Below, one piece after another: positions 14,609 to 24,078 of a stretch of 52,029 nucleotides of DNA; position 1 is the stretch's first letter; each line of letters begins with the position of its first letter. Made by a program: the position numbers and the translations under genes. This stretch comes from Polyangium sp. 6x1 (GTDB taxonomy: Bacteria > Myxococcota_A > Polyangia > Polyangiales > Polyangiaceae), in contig NZ_JARZHH010000078.1 in NCBI RefSeq assembly GCF_029946515.1, forward strand, positions 1 through 52,029. Reading direction: 5' to 3'. The notes under the pieces are model-generated. The model ran no database searches. It was not told where the DNA came from and saw only the letters and a program-made list of their open reading frames with translations.

Positions 14609-15412
14609 TCAGCGCTTCGACCGCAGATTGACGCCGAAGCTGATGAGCTTGCGGAACGAGCCCGGCAGCGCGCGCTTGACCCTCCAGAGCCACCGCGCGT
14701 CGGCCATCGGCAACGCATAAAGCTCGTCGCGCTCCACGGCCGTGAGCGCCGCGAGGACCACCTCCTCGACCGGGCGACCGCTCGCCATGAGTTTGTCCGC
14801 CATGCTGCGCGTCTCCTGATCCGCGAAGCGCCCCGAATTCACGATGTCCGTCTTGAAAAACGTCGGACAGAGGACGGTCACGCCCACGCCCGTGCCGTCG
14901 AGCTCCACGGCGAGGGTCTCGGAAATCGCGATGACGCCCGCCTTCGCCGCGTTGTAGGCCGCCATGCGCGGCGCGCACAAGAGGCCGGCGGCGGAGGCGA
15001 CATTGAGGATGTGGCCGGACCCTTGCTTTTTCATGCGCGGGACGAAGACGTGGCAGCCGTGGATCACGCCGAAGAGATCGACCTCGATCGTCCAGCGCCA
15101 ATCCGCGAGCGAGAGGTCCCCGACGAGCCCGCCGCTGCTGACACCGGCGTTGTTGACCAGGAGGTCGATGGGGCCCTCGCACGTGCTCGCGAGCGCCTCC
15201 ACCTCCTCGACCTTCGTCACGTCGCAGCCGAACGCCGTGGCCGACGCGGCGCCGCGGGCGCGGGCGAGGCGGGCCGTCTCCTCCGCCGCGCCGGCGTTGA
15301 TGTCGGAGAGCACGAGCCGCCTTCCGCGCGCCGCGAGCTCGAGCGCGAGCGCGCGGCCGAAGCCGCCCCCTGCCCCGGTGATGACGCTGCATCCCGATGA
15401 TCGAAGTCCCAT
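14609..15412 (-). CDS. Short-chain dehydrogenase/reductase (SDR)
   Basis: The 267-residue protein has the classical SDR signature: ITGAGGGFGRALA (cofactor loop), LVNNAG, NVASAAG with the catalytic Ser, and YNAAK with the Tyr-Lys pair. Its last 60 residues form the longer tail seen in SDRs that act on hydrophobic substrates. ATG 15412 is preceded by GAGGAG at 7-12 bases. The gene lies 69 bp downstream of a Baeyer-Villiger monooxygenase on the same strand, and the two are probably one operon controlled by the divergent TetR regulator. It may interconvert the alcohol and ketone forms of the monooxygenase substrate; the substrate is unknown. Confidence 0.88.
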   Translation of the reverse strand: MGLRSSGCSVITGAGGGFGRALALELAARGRRLVLSDINAGAAEETARLARARGAASATAFGCDVTKVEEVEALASTCEGPIDLLVNNAGVSSGGLVGDLSLADWRWTIEVDLFGVIHGCHVFVPRMKKQGSGHILNVASAAGLLCAPRMAAYNAAKAGVIAISETLAVELDGTGVGVTVLCPTFFKTDIVNSGRFADQETRSMADKLMASGRPVEEVVLAALTAVERDELYALPMADARWLWRVKRALPGSFRKLISFGVNLRSKR

Positions 15413-15481
15413 GAAGTTCTCCTCGTCTCGTGATCTCGTGGCCGCATGAAAGCCCGACGCGCGCCGCTCCGTCAATGGCGC

Positions 15482-16963
15482 TCACGCCATCGGGACCACC
15501 TCGTAGGGCGCGGGGTCGAAGCGCCGCGTCTTCAGGCGATACTCGAACGTGAATCCGGGCCAGAGCGTCGTGTTCTTGCCGCTCCGGGTCTGATACCAGC
15601 TCACGCACCCGGTCGACCAGACGGTGCGGGGAAACCGCGCCTGGAGCTTCCGGTTCTCCTCGGCCTGCGCCTCCGGCCGCACGTCGACGAACTTCCAACG
15701 CCGCGCCCGCATCGCCTCGATGCAGCTCATGACGTAGGCGGCCTGCGACTCGATCATGAACACCATCGAGCTGTGGCCGAGGCCGACGTTCGGCCCGACG
15801 ATCAGGAAGAAATTGGGAAACCCCGCGATCGTCGTCCCGAGATACGCCTCGGGCCCGTCGCGCCACGCGTCGTTCAAATCGCGCCCGGCGCGCCCGCGAA
15901 TCTCGAACGGCGCGACGGCCTCCGCCGCCTGGAACCCGGTCGCGAGGATGAGCGTATCGACCACGCGCCGCGCCCCATCGCTCGTCCGCACGCCATCGAC
16001 CTCGATCGCCTCGATGGAATCGGTGACGAGCTCGACGTTCGGCCGGAGCAGCGCCGGGTAATAATCGTTCGAGAGCAGGACCCGCTTGCAGCCCATCGTG
16101 TACCGTGGCGTGAGTTTCTCCCGCAAAACCGGATCCGGCACGCTTTTCTCGAGGTATGCCCGCGCCAGCCGCTCCGCGAGCTTCATGATGCGCGGCTCGG
16201 CGACGAACCCGAGCGCGAAGAGCTCGTGCTGCCAGTATTGACGGAGGCGGGCGAGCCGCTGGAGGAGCGGCACGCGGGCGAACCATTCGCGCTCGCCGGG
16301 CGTGATCGGCCGGTCGTATTTCGGCAGGATCCACGGCGGCGTGCGCTGGAAGAGGTGGAGACGCCGGACCTTCGGCGCGATGGCCGGCACGATCTGGATC
16401 GCGCTCGCCCCGGTGCCGATGACCGCCACCGCCTTGCCTTCGAGATCCGCGTGTTCGTCCCAGCGCGCCGAATGAAAGGTTTTCCCGCCGAACGCGCCGA
16501 GGCCGGGGATGTCGGGGAGCGCGGGGCGGCTCAGGCCGCCGCAGGCCGAGACGACCACGCGCGTCGTCGTCGTGCAGCCGTCGCTCGTCTCGACCCGCCA
16601 GGTCCCGGCGCGCTCGTCGAACGTGGCCCTTCGGACCTCGGTGTTCAGGCGGATGTGGGGGAGCAAGCCGTATTTCCGCGCGCAGGATTCGAGGTAGGAG
16701 AGGATCTCGGCCTGCGGCGCGAACATGCGCGTCCAGCGTGGGTTCGGCTCGAACGAGAACGAGTAGAGGTGCGATTCGACGTCGCACGCCGCGCCGGGGT
16801 AATGGTTGTCGCGCCAGGTCCCGCCGACGCGCCCCGCCTGCTCGAAGAGAACGAAATCGTGCATGCCGGCCTGCTTCAGCCGGATCGCCATGGCCAGGCC
16901 CGCGAAGCCGCTACCGATGATGACGATGGGGGTGACCGAGTCCGAAACGCGCGCGTACGGCAT
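15482..16963 (-). CDS. Flavin-dependent monooxygenase, Baeyer-Villiger type
   Basis: The 493-residue enzyme carries an N-terminal FAD-binding GSGFAGLA, the GGTWRDNHYPGAACD block and an NADPH-binding GTGASAIQ. Between the two nucleotide sites is FGGKTFHSARW, matching the FxGxxxHxxxW fingerprint of Baeyer-Villiger monooxygenases. Such enzymes use NADPH and O2 to insert oxygen next to a ketone, giving an ester or lactone. Length and motifs are complete. ATG 16963 lies 3 bp from a likely TetR operator, so repression by the divergent regulator is plausible. It is the first gene of a likely two-gene operon with the SDR downstream. Confidence 0.92.
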   Translation of the reverse strand: MPYARVSDSVTPIVIIGSGFAGLAMAIRLKQAGMHDFVLFEQAGRVGGTWRDNHYPGAACDVESHLYSFSFEPNPRWTRMFAPQAEILSYLESCARKYGLLPHIRLNTEVRRATFDERAGTWRVETSDGCTTTTRVVVSACGGLSRPALPDIPGLGAFGGKTFHSARWDEHADLEGKAVAVIGTGASAIQIVPAIAPKVRRLHLFQRTPPWILPKYDRPITPGEREWFARVPLLQRLARLRQYWQHELFALGFVAEPRIMKLAERLARAYLEKSVPDPVLREKLTPRYTMGCKRVLLSNDYYPALLRPNVELVTDSIEAIEVDGVRTSDGARRVVDTLILATGFQAAEAVAPFEIRGRAGRDLNDAWRDGPEAYLGTTIAGFPNFFLIVGPNVGLGHSSMVFMIESQAAYVMSCIEAMRARRWKFVDVRPEAQAEENRKLQARFPRTVWSTGCVSWYQTRSGKNTTLWPGFTFEYRLKTRRFDPAPYEVVPMA

Positions 16964-16966
16964 GGC

Positions 16967-16987
16967 TTGTTGACTCCGGTTCAGTAG
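16967..16987. promoter_or_regulatory. Putative TetR operator, proximal to the monooxygenase
   Basis: The site TTGTTGACT...TTCAGTAG matches the stronger palindrome at 17007-17027 at 16 of 21 positions. It lies 3 bp upstream of the monooxygenase start codon, where binding would block transcription or translation. Confidence 0.55.
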
Positions 16988-17006
16988 GACGGACCGAAGA
17001 TAGCGG

Positions 17007-17027
17007 CTGTTGAACGGAAGTCAACAG
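17007..17027. promoter_or_regulatory. Putative TetR operator palindrome
   Basis: CTGTTGA-N7-TCAACAG is a perfect 7-bp inverted repeat in the gap between the divergent monooxygenase and TetR genes. Size and spacing fit a TetR dimer. A second, imperfect copy lies 40 bp away. Confidence 0.7.
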
Positions 17028-17110
17028 GAATGATGGACGCTGGCCCACCACGGCGCGGCCGCCCGCGCGACGATTGAAGATCCCGGGCGCCGGGAGTATA
17101 GGCTCGCCTC

Positions 17111-17809
17111 ATGACGAGCCGAGCAAGGTCGAGGCCGGCGGCGCGGCCCGCGGCGGACGCGGAGAAAGAGCCGGCCGCGCGCGCGCGGCTCGAGGTCGAC
17201 GAGCGCCGCGCCCAGCTCCTCGCGCTCGGCCTGTCGATCTTCAGCGAGCGCTCCTACGACGAAGTCTCGATCGACGACATCGCGCGCGCCGCCGGCGTCT
17301 CGAAGGGGCTCCTTTATCATTACTTCCCGACGAAACGCGACTATTACGTGGCGGCCCTGCGCGCGGCGTCGAAGGAGCTGCTCGACCAGACCCTCCGCAC
17401 GACGCCGGACGCCTCGCCCGAGCAAGAAATCGAATGTGCCCTCCGGACGTACCTCGCGTACGTGGAGCGCCACGGGCCCGCGTACGTCGCCCTCATGCGC
17501 GGCGGTATCGGCTCGGATCCGGAGGTCGCGGCGGTGCTGGAGGAGACGCGCACGACGTTCCTCGGCCGCATCGTCGCGGGCCTGCCCCCCGAAGCCACGG
17601 GCCCGCTCGTCCACACCGCGATGCGCGGCTGGATCGGCTTCGTCGAGGCCGCCTCGATCGATTGGGTGGCGCGAAGGAGCGTGCCAGTCGAGCAGATCGT
17701 CGCGCTCGCGAAAGCGCTGCTCTTCGACGTGCTGCGCGCCGCGACGGAGTTTTCCCCGACGAACGAGCCCGCCCCGCCGAAAAAAAAGACGACCAAGAAG
17801 GCGCGCTGA
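17111..17809 (+). CDS. TetR/AcrR family transcriptional regulator
   Basis: The 232-residue protein has a TetR helix-turn-helix near residues 35-80: LGLSIFSERSYDEVSIDDIA, then AAGVSKGLLYHYF and KRDYY. The C-terminal half is the variable ligand-binding domain, followed by a basic Lys-rich tail. It is divergent from the monooxygenase/SDR pair with two matching palindromes between them, so local repression relieved by a hydrophobic ligand is the simplest reading. The stop codon abuts the stop of the convergent kinase gene exactly (TGATCA). Confidence 0.92.
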   Translation: MTSRARSRPAARPAADAEKEPAARARLEVDERRAQLLALGLSIFSERSYDEVSIDDIARAAGVSKGLLYHYFPTKRDYYVAALRAASKELLDQTLRTTPDASPEQEIECALRTYLAYVERHGPAYVALMRGGIGSDPEVAAVLEETRTTFLGRIVAGLPPEATGPLVHTAMRGWIGFVEAASIDWVARRSVPVEQIVALAKALLFDVLRAATEFSPTNEPAPPKKKTTKKAR

Positions 17810-20800
17810 TCAGAGCCAGGCGGCCATGAGCGAGCGCGCGCGCACGTTCTCGGGCACGTCGTGGAGGTAATGCGAGCGCAGCGCCTCGTCCGGGATCTCC
17901 TCGGCGCGCGCCTCGATCGTGCGCATCACGTCCGAGAGGGCCCGCGACGCTTCCTCCATCTCGCCCTCCTCGGCGCACGCCTCGGCCATCACGAGCCGCG
18001 CCTCGATCTCGACGTACCCGCCGCCGCCGCGGCCGAGCGCCGCGCCGATCTCCCGGGCGAGCGCGCGCGCCTCGTTCCCCTTTCGCAGGAGGACGAGGGA
18101 GCGCACGAGGAGCGTGGTGATCCAGAGCTTGCGCAGAGGGACCCGCTCGCAAAGGGCGAGGGCCGCGCGCGCCTCGCGGGCGGCGTCCTCGTAAGCGCCG
18201 CGGTGGAGCAGGATCTGCGCCCGGAGGCCGCGCGCCCAGCCGCGATACCCGTCGCTCACGCCCGAGGCCGAGAGCACGCGCTCGGCGATGGCCTCCGCTT
18301 CGGCCCATTTCGCCGCCTCGTCGGCGCCGACGAGCAGCGCCGCGAGGTGGAGCTCCGATTGCAGGAGCGCGAAAGGTCCACGAATGCGGCGCGCGAGATC
18401 GACGGCGGATCGCAGCGCGCGCTCGCCGGCCTCGCGCTCGCCGATCTCGCCGAGGGCCTGGCCGAGCCGGTTCAGCGCCGTGATGTGGTTGCGCGCGTCG
18501 CCGATGGCCTCGAACGCGGAGACGGCCCTCCGCGTGAGCTCGAGCTGGCGGAACGGCGCGCGTTCGAAGGCGCGGAGCTCGTCGCTCTGCCCGATCGCCA
18601 GCGAGCCCACGACGTCGAGGTCGAGCGCGGGCATCGACGCGGCGAGCCGCTCGGCGCGGTCGAGCAGGGCCCGGCAGAGCTCGCGGCGCCCGTAGGACGT
18701 GAGCAAAGAGGCGGCGAGCGGGGCCCAGAGCAGGTAATCGCGGCGCGCGTCGGGCTCGGGATCGAAGTGGACGAAGCGTCCTGCCATGCGGAGAAAGTCC
18801 TCCTCCGCGCCCACGACGAGCGAGGCCCACGTGCCGTGGAAGAGGAGCAAACACGCCCAGCGGTCGCCGCGCGCGATGAGCGGCAGGGCCGAGACGCTCG
18901 CCCGGTGCGCAGCGTCGAGCTCCGAGCGCCAGCAATGCGCCATCGCAGAGAGCGTTTGCAGGTGGCCGAGGACCTCGCCCGAGGCGTCACACGCGATCCC
19001 GCGCTGCGCGCAGAGGAGCGCGCCGGAGAAATCGTCGCGGTCGAACGATTGGCTGCCGGCGCGGAGGTAATGCGCGGAGGCGCTCTCGGGGTCGCGGCCG
19101 CGCTGGAAATGCTCGGCGAGGACGAGCGCGTCGGGCTCGCCGGCGCGCTTCAGCCAAGCCCCGGCGAGCCTGTGGCCGAGGTGCCGGTCCTGATCGGTGA
19201 GCATCGCGTACGCGCCCTCGCGGATGATCGCGTGACGGAACGCATACTCTTCCTGTCCGGCAAACCTCGAATGCATCCGCCGCGTGACGAGCTCGCGCGC
19301 GCAGAGATCCGAGAGCGACGCGGCGAGCGGCTGGCCGTCGCCGAGCAGCTCACCGAGGCCGCTCTCCCAGAAAACCTCGCCGAAAATGCTCGCGGCTCGG
19401 AGCATCCGGCGCGACTCGGGCGCGAGCGCGGAGAGGCGCGCCTCCACCATGCCGAGCACCGTGTCCGGCAGCTCTCCGCCTCGACCGTCGGCGACCGCGC
19501 GAATGAGCTCCTCCAGGAAAAACGCATTTCCTTCCGCGCGCTCCACGAGCGCCGCGCCGCGGCTCGCCGCGACATCGCCGCCGAGCACGGCCGAGACGAG
19601 CTCCGTCGCCGCGCGCCGCGGCAGCGGTCCGAGCCGGATCTCCTGCACGTTCCGCCCCGCCCAGAGGCGCGGGAAGACCTCGTGCACCGCGGGCCGCGCG
19701 AACGCGAGCACGACGAACGGCACATCGGAGAGATCACGCAGCGCGGAATCGAGGATCTTGAGCGACGGCGCGTCGCCCCAGTGAAGATCCTCGAGCACCA
19801 CGAGGATCGGCCGGCTCGCCCCGATGGCCGCCGTGATCGCGCGGTAGGCGGCCTCGATCTGGTCGGCCATGAGCTGCGGGTTCTGCCGCGCCGCGCGCAG
19901 GCGTGGGCTGCCTTCGTCGGGGAACGGCGCGCCCGCGAGCTCGCCGAGGAACTCCATGATCGTGCGCTGCTCCGCCTCGTCCGCGAGGACCAACGCGAGC
20001 AGCTCGATCTTGCGCCGCTGGGCCTCGATCGGCTCGCCCGCCGAGATCTGCAAGATGTCGCGCAGCGCGCCCGAGAGCAACGAGAAGGCCGAGCCGGCGC
20101 CGATCGCGTCGGGCCGCGCGATGGTGCAGGCGACGTTCGTGTGGCGCTCCTTGACGACCCGCAGGACCTCCTGCCGGAGGCGCGATTTGCCCATCCCCGG
20201 CGGCGCCGTCACGAGCACGGCCGAGGGGCGCCGCTCGTCGAAGCTCTCGTCCACGAGGTCGAGGACGTTCCGGAGCTCGCGCTCGCGGCCCACGAACGGG
20301 CTCGGCCGGCCGAGCAAGGTGCGGCTCTCCTGCCCCGTCCGGCGCTCGCCGCGCAGCGCGATCCGCCCCTCCTGCTCGACCAGATCGAAGCGCGCGTCGA
20401 GCAACGCGCGCGTGTTGTCGTCGATCCGGACGGGCGCGCCCTCCTGCTTCTCCGAGAGCGCCTCGTCGAGCAGCGCCGCCGCGCGTTCGAGCGCCTCGCC
20501 CACGGGCAGGCGGTTCGTCGACTCGCCGCGCCCCGTCACCAGGACGACCGCCGCCTCGGGCGCCGCGATCTTCACCCAGCCCGCGCAGCGCGCCGCGTTC
20601 GCCGCCTGATCCACCACGCTGCCCTCGCCGAGCAGCACGGCCACGACCGCGCCCGAAGAGAGCTCCTCCACGCGCGCGCCGAGCGGCATCGCCACGCGCC
20701 GCACCGCCGCCACGAGGTCCCGCGGGCTATCGCGATCGATCGGCGGCGAGACCGCCACGATCGAGACGAGCCGCCGCTCGGTGCCCGTGAGCGACGCCCG

Positions 20801-21652
20801 CGAGATCTCGCCGCTCGAGACGGGCGGCCTCGCCGTCGCGTCGATGCGATCGAGCAAGAGGCGCACCGCCGCGCCGTCCTCGGGGCGCACCTCCGGATCC
20901 TTGGACAGCAAACGATGGACGAGCACGACGAGCAGCTCCGGCGCGTCGGGGCGCAGATCCCGCAGGCGGGGCGGATCTTCGAGCAGGAGCTTCGCGAGCA
21001 GGGCCATCGGGTGCGCGCCCTGGAACGCGGGTTTCCCCGACAAACACTCGAACAGGACGCAGCCGAGGGCGAACACGTCCGCCCGCGCGTCAGCCTCGCG
21101 ATCGCCGCGCGCCTGCTCCGGCGCCATGTACCCCGGCGTCCCCAAGATCGAGCCCGTCCGGGTGAGCGCGTTCGTCGCGCCGCTCTGCGCGATGCCGAAA
21201 TCGACGATCTTCACGCGATCGGCCGCGCCGCCCACGAGGAACAGGTTGCTCGGCTTGACGTCCCGGTGGACGATTCGCCGCGCGTGCGCCGCGCCGAGCG
21301 CCTCGGCGACGTGCCGGGCGAGGGACAAACTCTCCTCGATCGAAAGCGCGCCCCGCTCGAGCCGCGCGAGCAGGCTCTCGCCTTCGAGCCATTCCATCGC
21401 GAGCCAAGGCTCGCCCGACGCGGCAATGCCGTGCGCCACGTAGCGCACGACGTGCGGGTGCTCGAACGCCGCGAGGATACGCGCCTCCTTCAGGAAACGC
21501 GGGGTCGACTCTCCTTCGGGGTCCCGCAGGACCTTGAGCGCCACGGGCTCACCCGTGATCCGGTCGACGGCGCGCCACACCGTCCCCATCCCTCCGGATC
21601 CGGCCCGCCTCCCGAGCACGAACCGATCCTCCAGCACCTCACCGGATCGCAT
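17810..21652 (-). CDS. Ser/Thr kinase fused to AAA-type ATPase and TPR region (PknK-like)
   Basis: The 1280-residue multidomain regulator starts with a Hanks-type kinase (residues 10-275): GSGGMGTVW, VALKVL, VHRDVKPSN, VDFGIA and GTPGYMAPEQ are all intact. After a linker with a cyclase-like or degenerate region comes a STAND/AAA ATPase with Walker A APPGMGKSRL near 484 and Walker B LVVLEDLHWGD near 617. From about 850 to the end it is helical with TPR-like repeats. Such proteins act as cytoplasmic signalling hubs in myxobacteria, coupling phosphorylation to NTP-driven assembly. Start: ATG 21652, directly before the kinase domain. The target is unknown. The stop abuts the convergent TetR stop. 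Confidence 0.92.
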   Translation of the reverse strand: MRSGEVLEDRFVLGRRAGSGGMGTVWRAVDRITGEPVALKVLRDPEGESTPRFLKEARILAAFEHPHVVRYVAHGIAASGEPWLAMEWLEGESLLARLERGALSIEESLSLARHVAEALGAAHARRIVHRDVKPSNLFLVGGAADRVKIVDFGIAQSGATNALTRTGSILGTPGYMAPEQARGDREADARADVFALGCVLFECLSGKPAFQGAHPMALLAKLLLEDPPRLRDLRPDAPELLVVLVHRLLSKDPEVRPEDGAAVRLLLDRIDATARPPVSSGEISRASLTGTERRLVSIVAVSPPIDRDSPRDLVAAVRRVAMPLGARVEELSSGAVVAVLLGEGSVVDQAANAARCAGWVKIAAPEAAVVLVTGRGESTNRLPVGEALERAAALLDEALSEKQEGAPVRIDDNTRALLDARFDLVEQEGRIALRGERRTGQESRTLLGRPSPFVGRERELRNVLDLVDESFDERRPSAVLVTAPPGMGKSRLRQEVLRVVKERHTNVACTIARPDAIGAGSAFSLLSGALRDILQISAGEPIEAQRRKIELLALVLADEAEQRTIMEFLGELAGAPFPDEGSPRLRAARQNPQLMADQIEAAYRAITAAIGASRPILVVLEDLHWGDAPSLKILDSALRDLSDVPFVVLAFARPAVHEVFPRLWAGRNVQEIRLGPLPRRAATELVSAVLGGDVAASRGAALVERAEGNAFFLEELIRAVADGRGGELPDTVLGMVEARLSALAPESRRMLRAASIFGEVFWESGLGELLGDGQPLAASLSDLCARELVTRRMHSRFAGQEEYAFRHAIIREGAYAMLTDQDRHLGHRLAGAWLKRAGEPDALVLAEHFQRGRDPESASAHYLRAGSQSFDRDDFSGALLCAQRGIACDASGEVLGHLQTLSAMAHCWRSELDAAHRASVSALPLIARGDRWACLLLFHGTWASLVVGAEEDFLRMAGRFVHFDPEPDARRDYLLWAPLAASLLTSYGRRELCRALLDRAERLAASMPALDLDVVGSLAIGQSDELRAFERAPFRQLELTRRAVSAFEAIGDARNHITALNRLGQALGEIGEREAGERALRSAVDLARRIRGPFALLQSELHLAALLVGADEAAKWAEAEAIAERVLSASGVSDGYRGWARGLRAQILLHRGAYEDAAREARAALALCERVPLRKLWITTLLVRSLVLLRKGNEARALAREIGAALGRGGGGYVEIEARLVMAEACAEEGEMEEASRALSDVMRTIEARAEEIPDEALRSHYLHDVPENVRARSLMAAWL

Positions 21653-21829
21653 TGGGATTCAGGATACCCTGGAGCACCTGCGTATACAAGCTCGCTCGCC
21701 GGCCGCATGAACGAGGGATTCTCTACATTCGATTCGTTCTCGCGGCACCGAGGCGGCCGCCCTCGGGAGCGTGCCTCCGCGCCATTCGGGGGATTTCCCG
21801 TCGGGAGGCGCGCCGCGCGACCGGGACGG

Positions 21830-22804
21830 TCAGGGCAAGCTCGCCATTTCAATCGGCTTGCGGCACATCGCGAATCCGCCCGCGCAATGCCCCGACTGGA
21901 ACATCGGCCCGCGCGGCGCGCTCGTGCCCGGCAACAAACCGGCCGCGCCCCATCGCCCGTCGAAGCGGAACGCTCGCCCCGCGAGCGCGCTCTCGGGCAC
22001 GTCGTCGAGCCGCGACAGCCCGCCGCCCTCCCACGTCCGCCAGGGCCGATCGGCGCACGCGGCGAGATCGTCGCACGACGAGGCGGCCGATTCGAACCAC
22101 GCGAGATCCGAGCGATCGGCGTACGTCCCGTGGGTCCCGCGCGCGGACAGGACGACGGGGTGCTCCCCCTCCTTGCGGAGCCTGGACCAGGCGAAATAGG
22201 GACCAGGATTGTTGTCCTCGTGCCGCGCGAGGTAAGCGCCGAGCGGACGGCCCGCCTCGTCGAGGCGCACCGTCATGTGCTCCCAGTCGCTCTCGTGCTG
22301 GAAAAAGAGCGGGCCGTCGTTGTACGGGTAATAAAACCAGTATTCGACGTGAATCCCTCCGCTCGCCCGCGGATAGACGTCGACGTAGGTCACCCAGTCC
22401 TCGGGGCGCTCGCTCCCTTTGCGCACGTCGTCGTCGAACGCCCTGCGCGCGCGGCGCACGCGCGCGGCGCCTTCCACGAAATCGGACCTTTCCATGACCC
22501 ACGGCACCGACGCCGGGAGCGCAGAATCCTCGCGGTCGAGCAGGACAATGGGGGCGAACGCATGGGCGAGCTCGGATTCGCGCTCGTCCGAGAGCCCGTC
22601 GCCGTCGCGATCGCCCGACGCGAGCGGCGCGGGCGGCGTGCCGACGGCCGCGTAGACGGGATCCATCCACGCCTCGCGCAGATCACGCGCATGCCCGCTG
22701 CCGAGCTCGACGCCGGCGAGGGCCATGAAAAGGACGGACACGGAAGCGAGTCGGGGATGGCGGCGCGCCCTCCGGGGCGAGAAAACGAGCGGAACGAACG
22801 GCAT
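21830..22804 (-). CDS. Vps62-like secreted protein
   Basis: The 324-residue protein has an N-terminal hydrophobic stretch (ASVSVLFMALAGVELGSG) that is probably a signal peptide after a basic n-region. The core contains YWFYYPYNDGP, HESDWEHMTVRLDE, SARGTHGTYA and a late GHC, which resemble the Vps62/DUF946 family of plants, fungi and bacteria, in which the HEGDWE-type motif is conserved. DRDGDGLSDERE near residue 65 is a calcium-binding-like acidic loop. The family's biochemical activity is not established. It is 177 bp upstream of the kinase on the same strand. Family call is moderate; function is unknown. Confidence 0.65.
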   Translation of the reverse strand: MPFVPLVFSPRRARRHPRLASVSVLFMALAGVELGSGHARDLREAWMDPVYAAVGTPPAPLASGDRDGDGLSDERESELAHAFAPIVLLDREDSALPASVPWVMERSDFVEGAARVRRARRAFDDDVRKGSERPEDWVTYVDVYPRASGGIHVEYWFYYPYNDGPLFFQHESDWEHMTVRLDEAGRPLGAYLARHEDNNPGPYFAWSRLRKEGEHPVVLSARGTHGTYADRSDLAWFESAASSCDDLAACADRPWRTWEGGGLSRLDDVPESALAGRAFRFDGRWGAAGLLPGTSAPRGPMFQSGHCAGGFAMCRKPIEMASLP

Positions 22805-22886
22805 GCGGCGGGCAACCTTTGCACGCCCCCCACCCCCGCCGCAAGAACGGCCTGGACGTCATCGCGAAGAGATTCCATCTTTTGAT

Positions 22887-23870
22887 TCAATGCTCGGGCC
22901 GCTCGTTCGGCGGCGCCGGCGCTCTCCATACGAGTGGCACGACCGCGCCCACCGCCACGAAAAACGCCTCGAGCGCGTGCGCGAGCAGCGCGATGGCGAG
23001 GGCCTGCGGGAGCGTCGCCCCGATCACGTCGGCGCTCCACGCGAACGCGCCCTCGCTCACGCCCACCTGCGCCGGGACGAACGCGCCCAGGGCGAGCGCG
23101 ACCATGCTCGCCCCTTCGGCCACGAGCGCGCGCGAAACGCCCGTCGCGGCGCCCACGGCGCGGGCCAGGATGGCGTATTGCGCGACCTGGATCGCCCGGC
23201 CGAGGAGCATCGCGGCGATCGGCCCGGGCGGCAGGAGGCTCGTCTCGCAGGCCCGCGCCTTCACGGCATCGAGGCGCTCCCCGGCTCGCCGTGACAAACG
23301 CCCGGCGAGCGCCCCGAGCCACGGCGCGCGCATCGCCACGCGGATTCCCGTCCCCACCGCGACGAGCAGGGCGGCGTGGACGACGAGCGCCATCGTGATC
23401 GGCGAGGCGCCCGAAATCACATAGGCCGCGGCCGCGCAAGGCACCGAGACGATCCCGCCGCTCACGAGGGTCATGGCTTGCCCCGTCGCGGCCGCCGCCG
23501 TCGCCGCCGCCGCACCCGCCCAAGGCGCGAGCAAGGCCGCCTTCGTGGCCTCGGCGGCCGTCCGCCCGGCGGGCGCGATCGACGAGACGGCCCGCGCCAC
23601 GAGCGACGCGCGCGCGAGGACCCGGACGGGCAGGAGCTTGCTCGCCGTCGGGCCGTACGCCGCGTACGTCGCGAGCGCGTCCGCCCCGACGCGCGCCGCT
23701 TCGAGCGCCACGACGAGCGGCAGCCATGGCGCCGCGCCGCGCAGGATCAGGTACAGCGTCCCCGCGCCCACCTGCCGCACGAGCGAGGCCACGACCCCGA
23801 TCCCGAGCGCCGCGAATGCGAGGCGCACGCCCCAGCGAAGCGCAGAGGCCGCGGCCGTCCTCTCCAGCAT
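22887..23870 (-). CDS. Flippase-like (LPG synthase transmembrane region) membrane protein
   Basis: The 327-residue protein is dominated by hydrophobic segments, about 7-8 transmembrane helices, with the pattern of the lysylphosphatidylglycerol synthase TM region family (AglD/MprF N-terminal-like). Examples are WGVRLAFAALGIGVVASL and ALALGAFVPAQVGVSEG; the PxxxGxxEG-like element is the family's most conserved spot. These are thought to translocate lipids or lipid-linked sugars. No catalytic domain is attached. ATG 23870 is taken; GTG 23885, with a G-rich stretch before it, is an equally possible start. Confidence 0.72.
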   Translation of the reverse strand: MLERTAAASALRWGVRLAFAALGIGVVASLVRQVGAGTLYLILRGAAPWLPLVVALEAARVGADALATYAAYGPTASKLLPVRVLARASLVARAVSSIAPAGRTAAEATKAALLAPWAGAAAATAAAATGQAMTLVSGGIVSVPCAAAAYVISGASPITMALVVHAALLVAVGTGIRVAMRAPWLGALAGRLSRRAGERLDAVKARACETSLLPPGPIAAMLLGRAIQVAQYAILARAVGAATGVSRALVAEGASMVALALGAFVPAQVGVSEGAFAWSADVIGATLPQALAIALLAHALEAFFVAVGAVVPLVWRAPAPPNERPEH

Positions 23871-24010
23871 TTCGTGTCGCTCCACGTTCCCCCCGCGAAA
23901 CCAGGCGTGACGCTTGCGCGGCCTCGTCGACAGCGCTCGCCACGGACGTGCCAGCGCGGCAGGCCGCCGTCCTCGCGGCGAAATGGGAAATGGCGCGACA
24001 AACGAAAACG

Positions 24011-24050
24011 GCGCGCAACGTGGAGTTCCGGGAGGCCCCACGCTGCGCGC
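24011..24050 (-). terminator. Rho-independent-type terminator of the lipoprotein gene
   Basis: On the minus strand a hairpin with 13-bp arms (GCGCGCAGCGTGG paired with CCACGTTGCGCGC, one G-T type mismatch) is followed by CGTTTTCGTTTG. It lies 29 bp after the stop of the Gln-rich lipoprotein gene. The T-rich tail makes this the clearest terminator in the window. Confidence 0.65.
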
Positions 24051-24078
24051 CCGATGGGAATTCGATCCGGCGGAGACG

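Noticed and set aside
17861-22885. 1674-codon open frame on the plus strand
   Set aside because: It is antisense to the kinase/ATPase and Vps62-like genes and is open only because of the GC-rich codon bias; no domain is visible in it.
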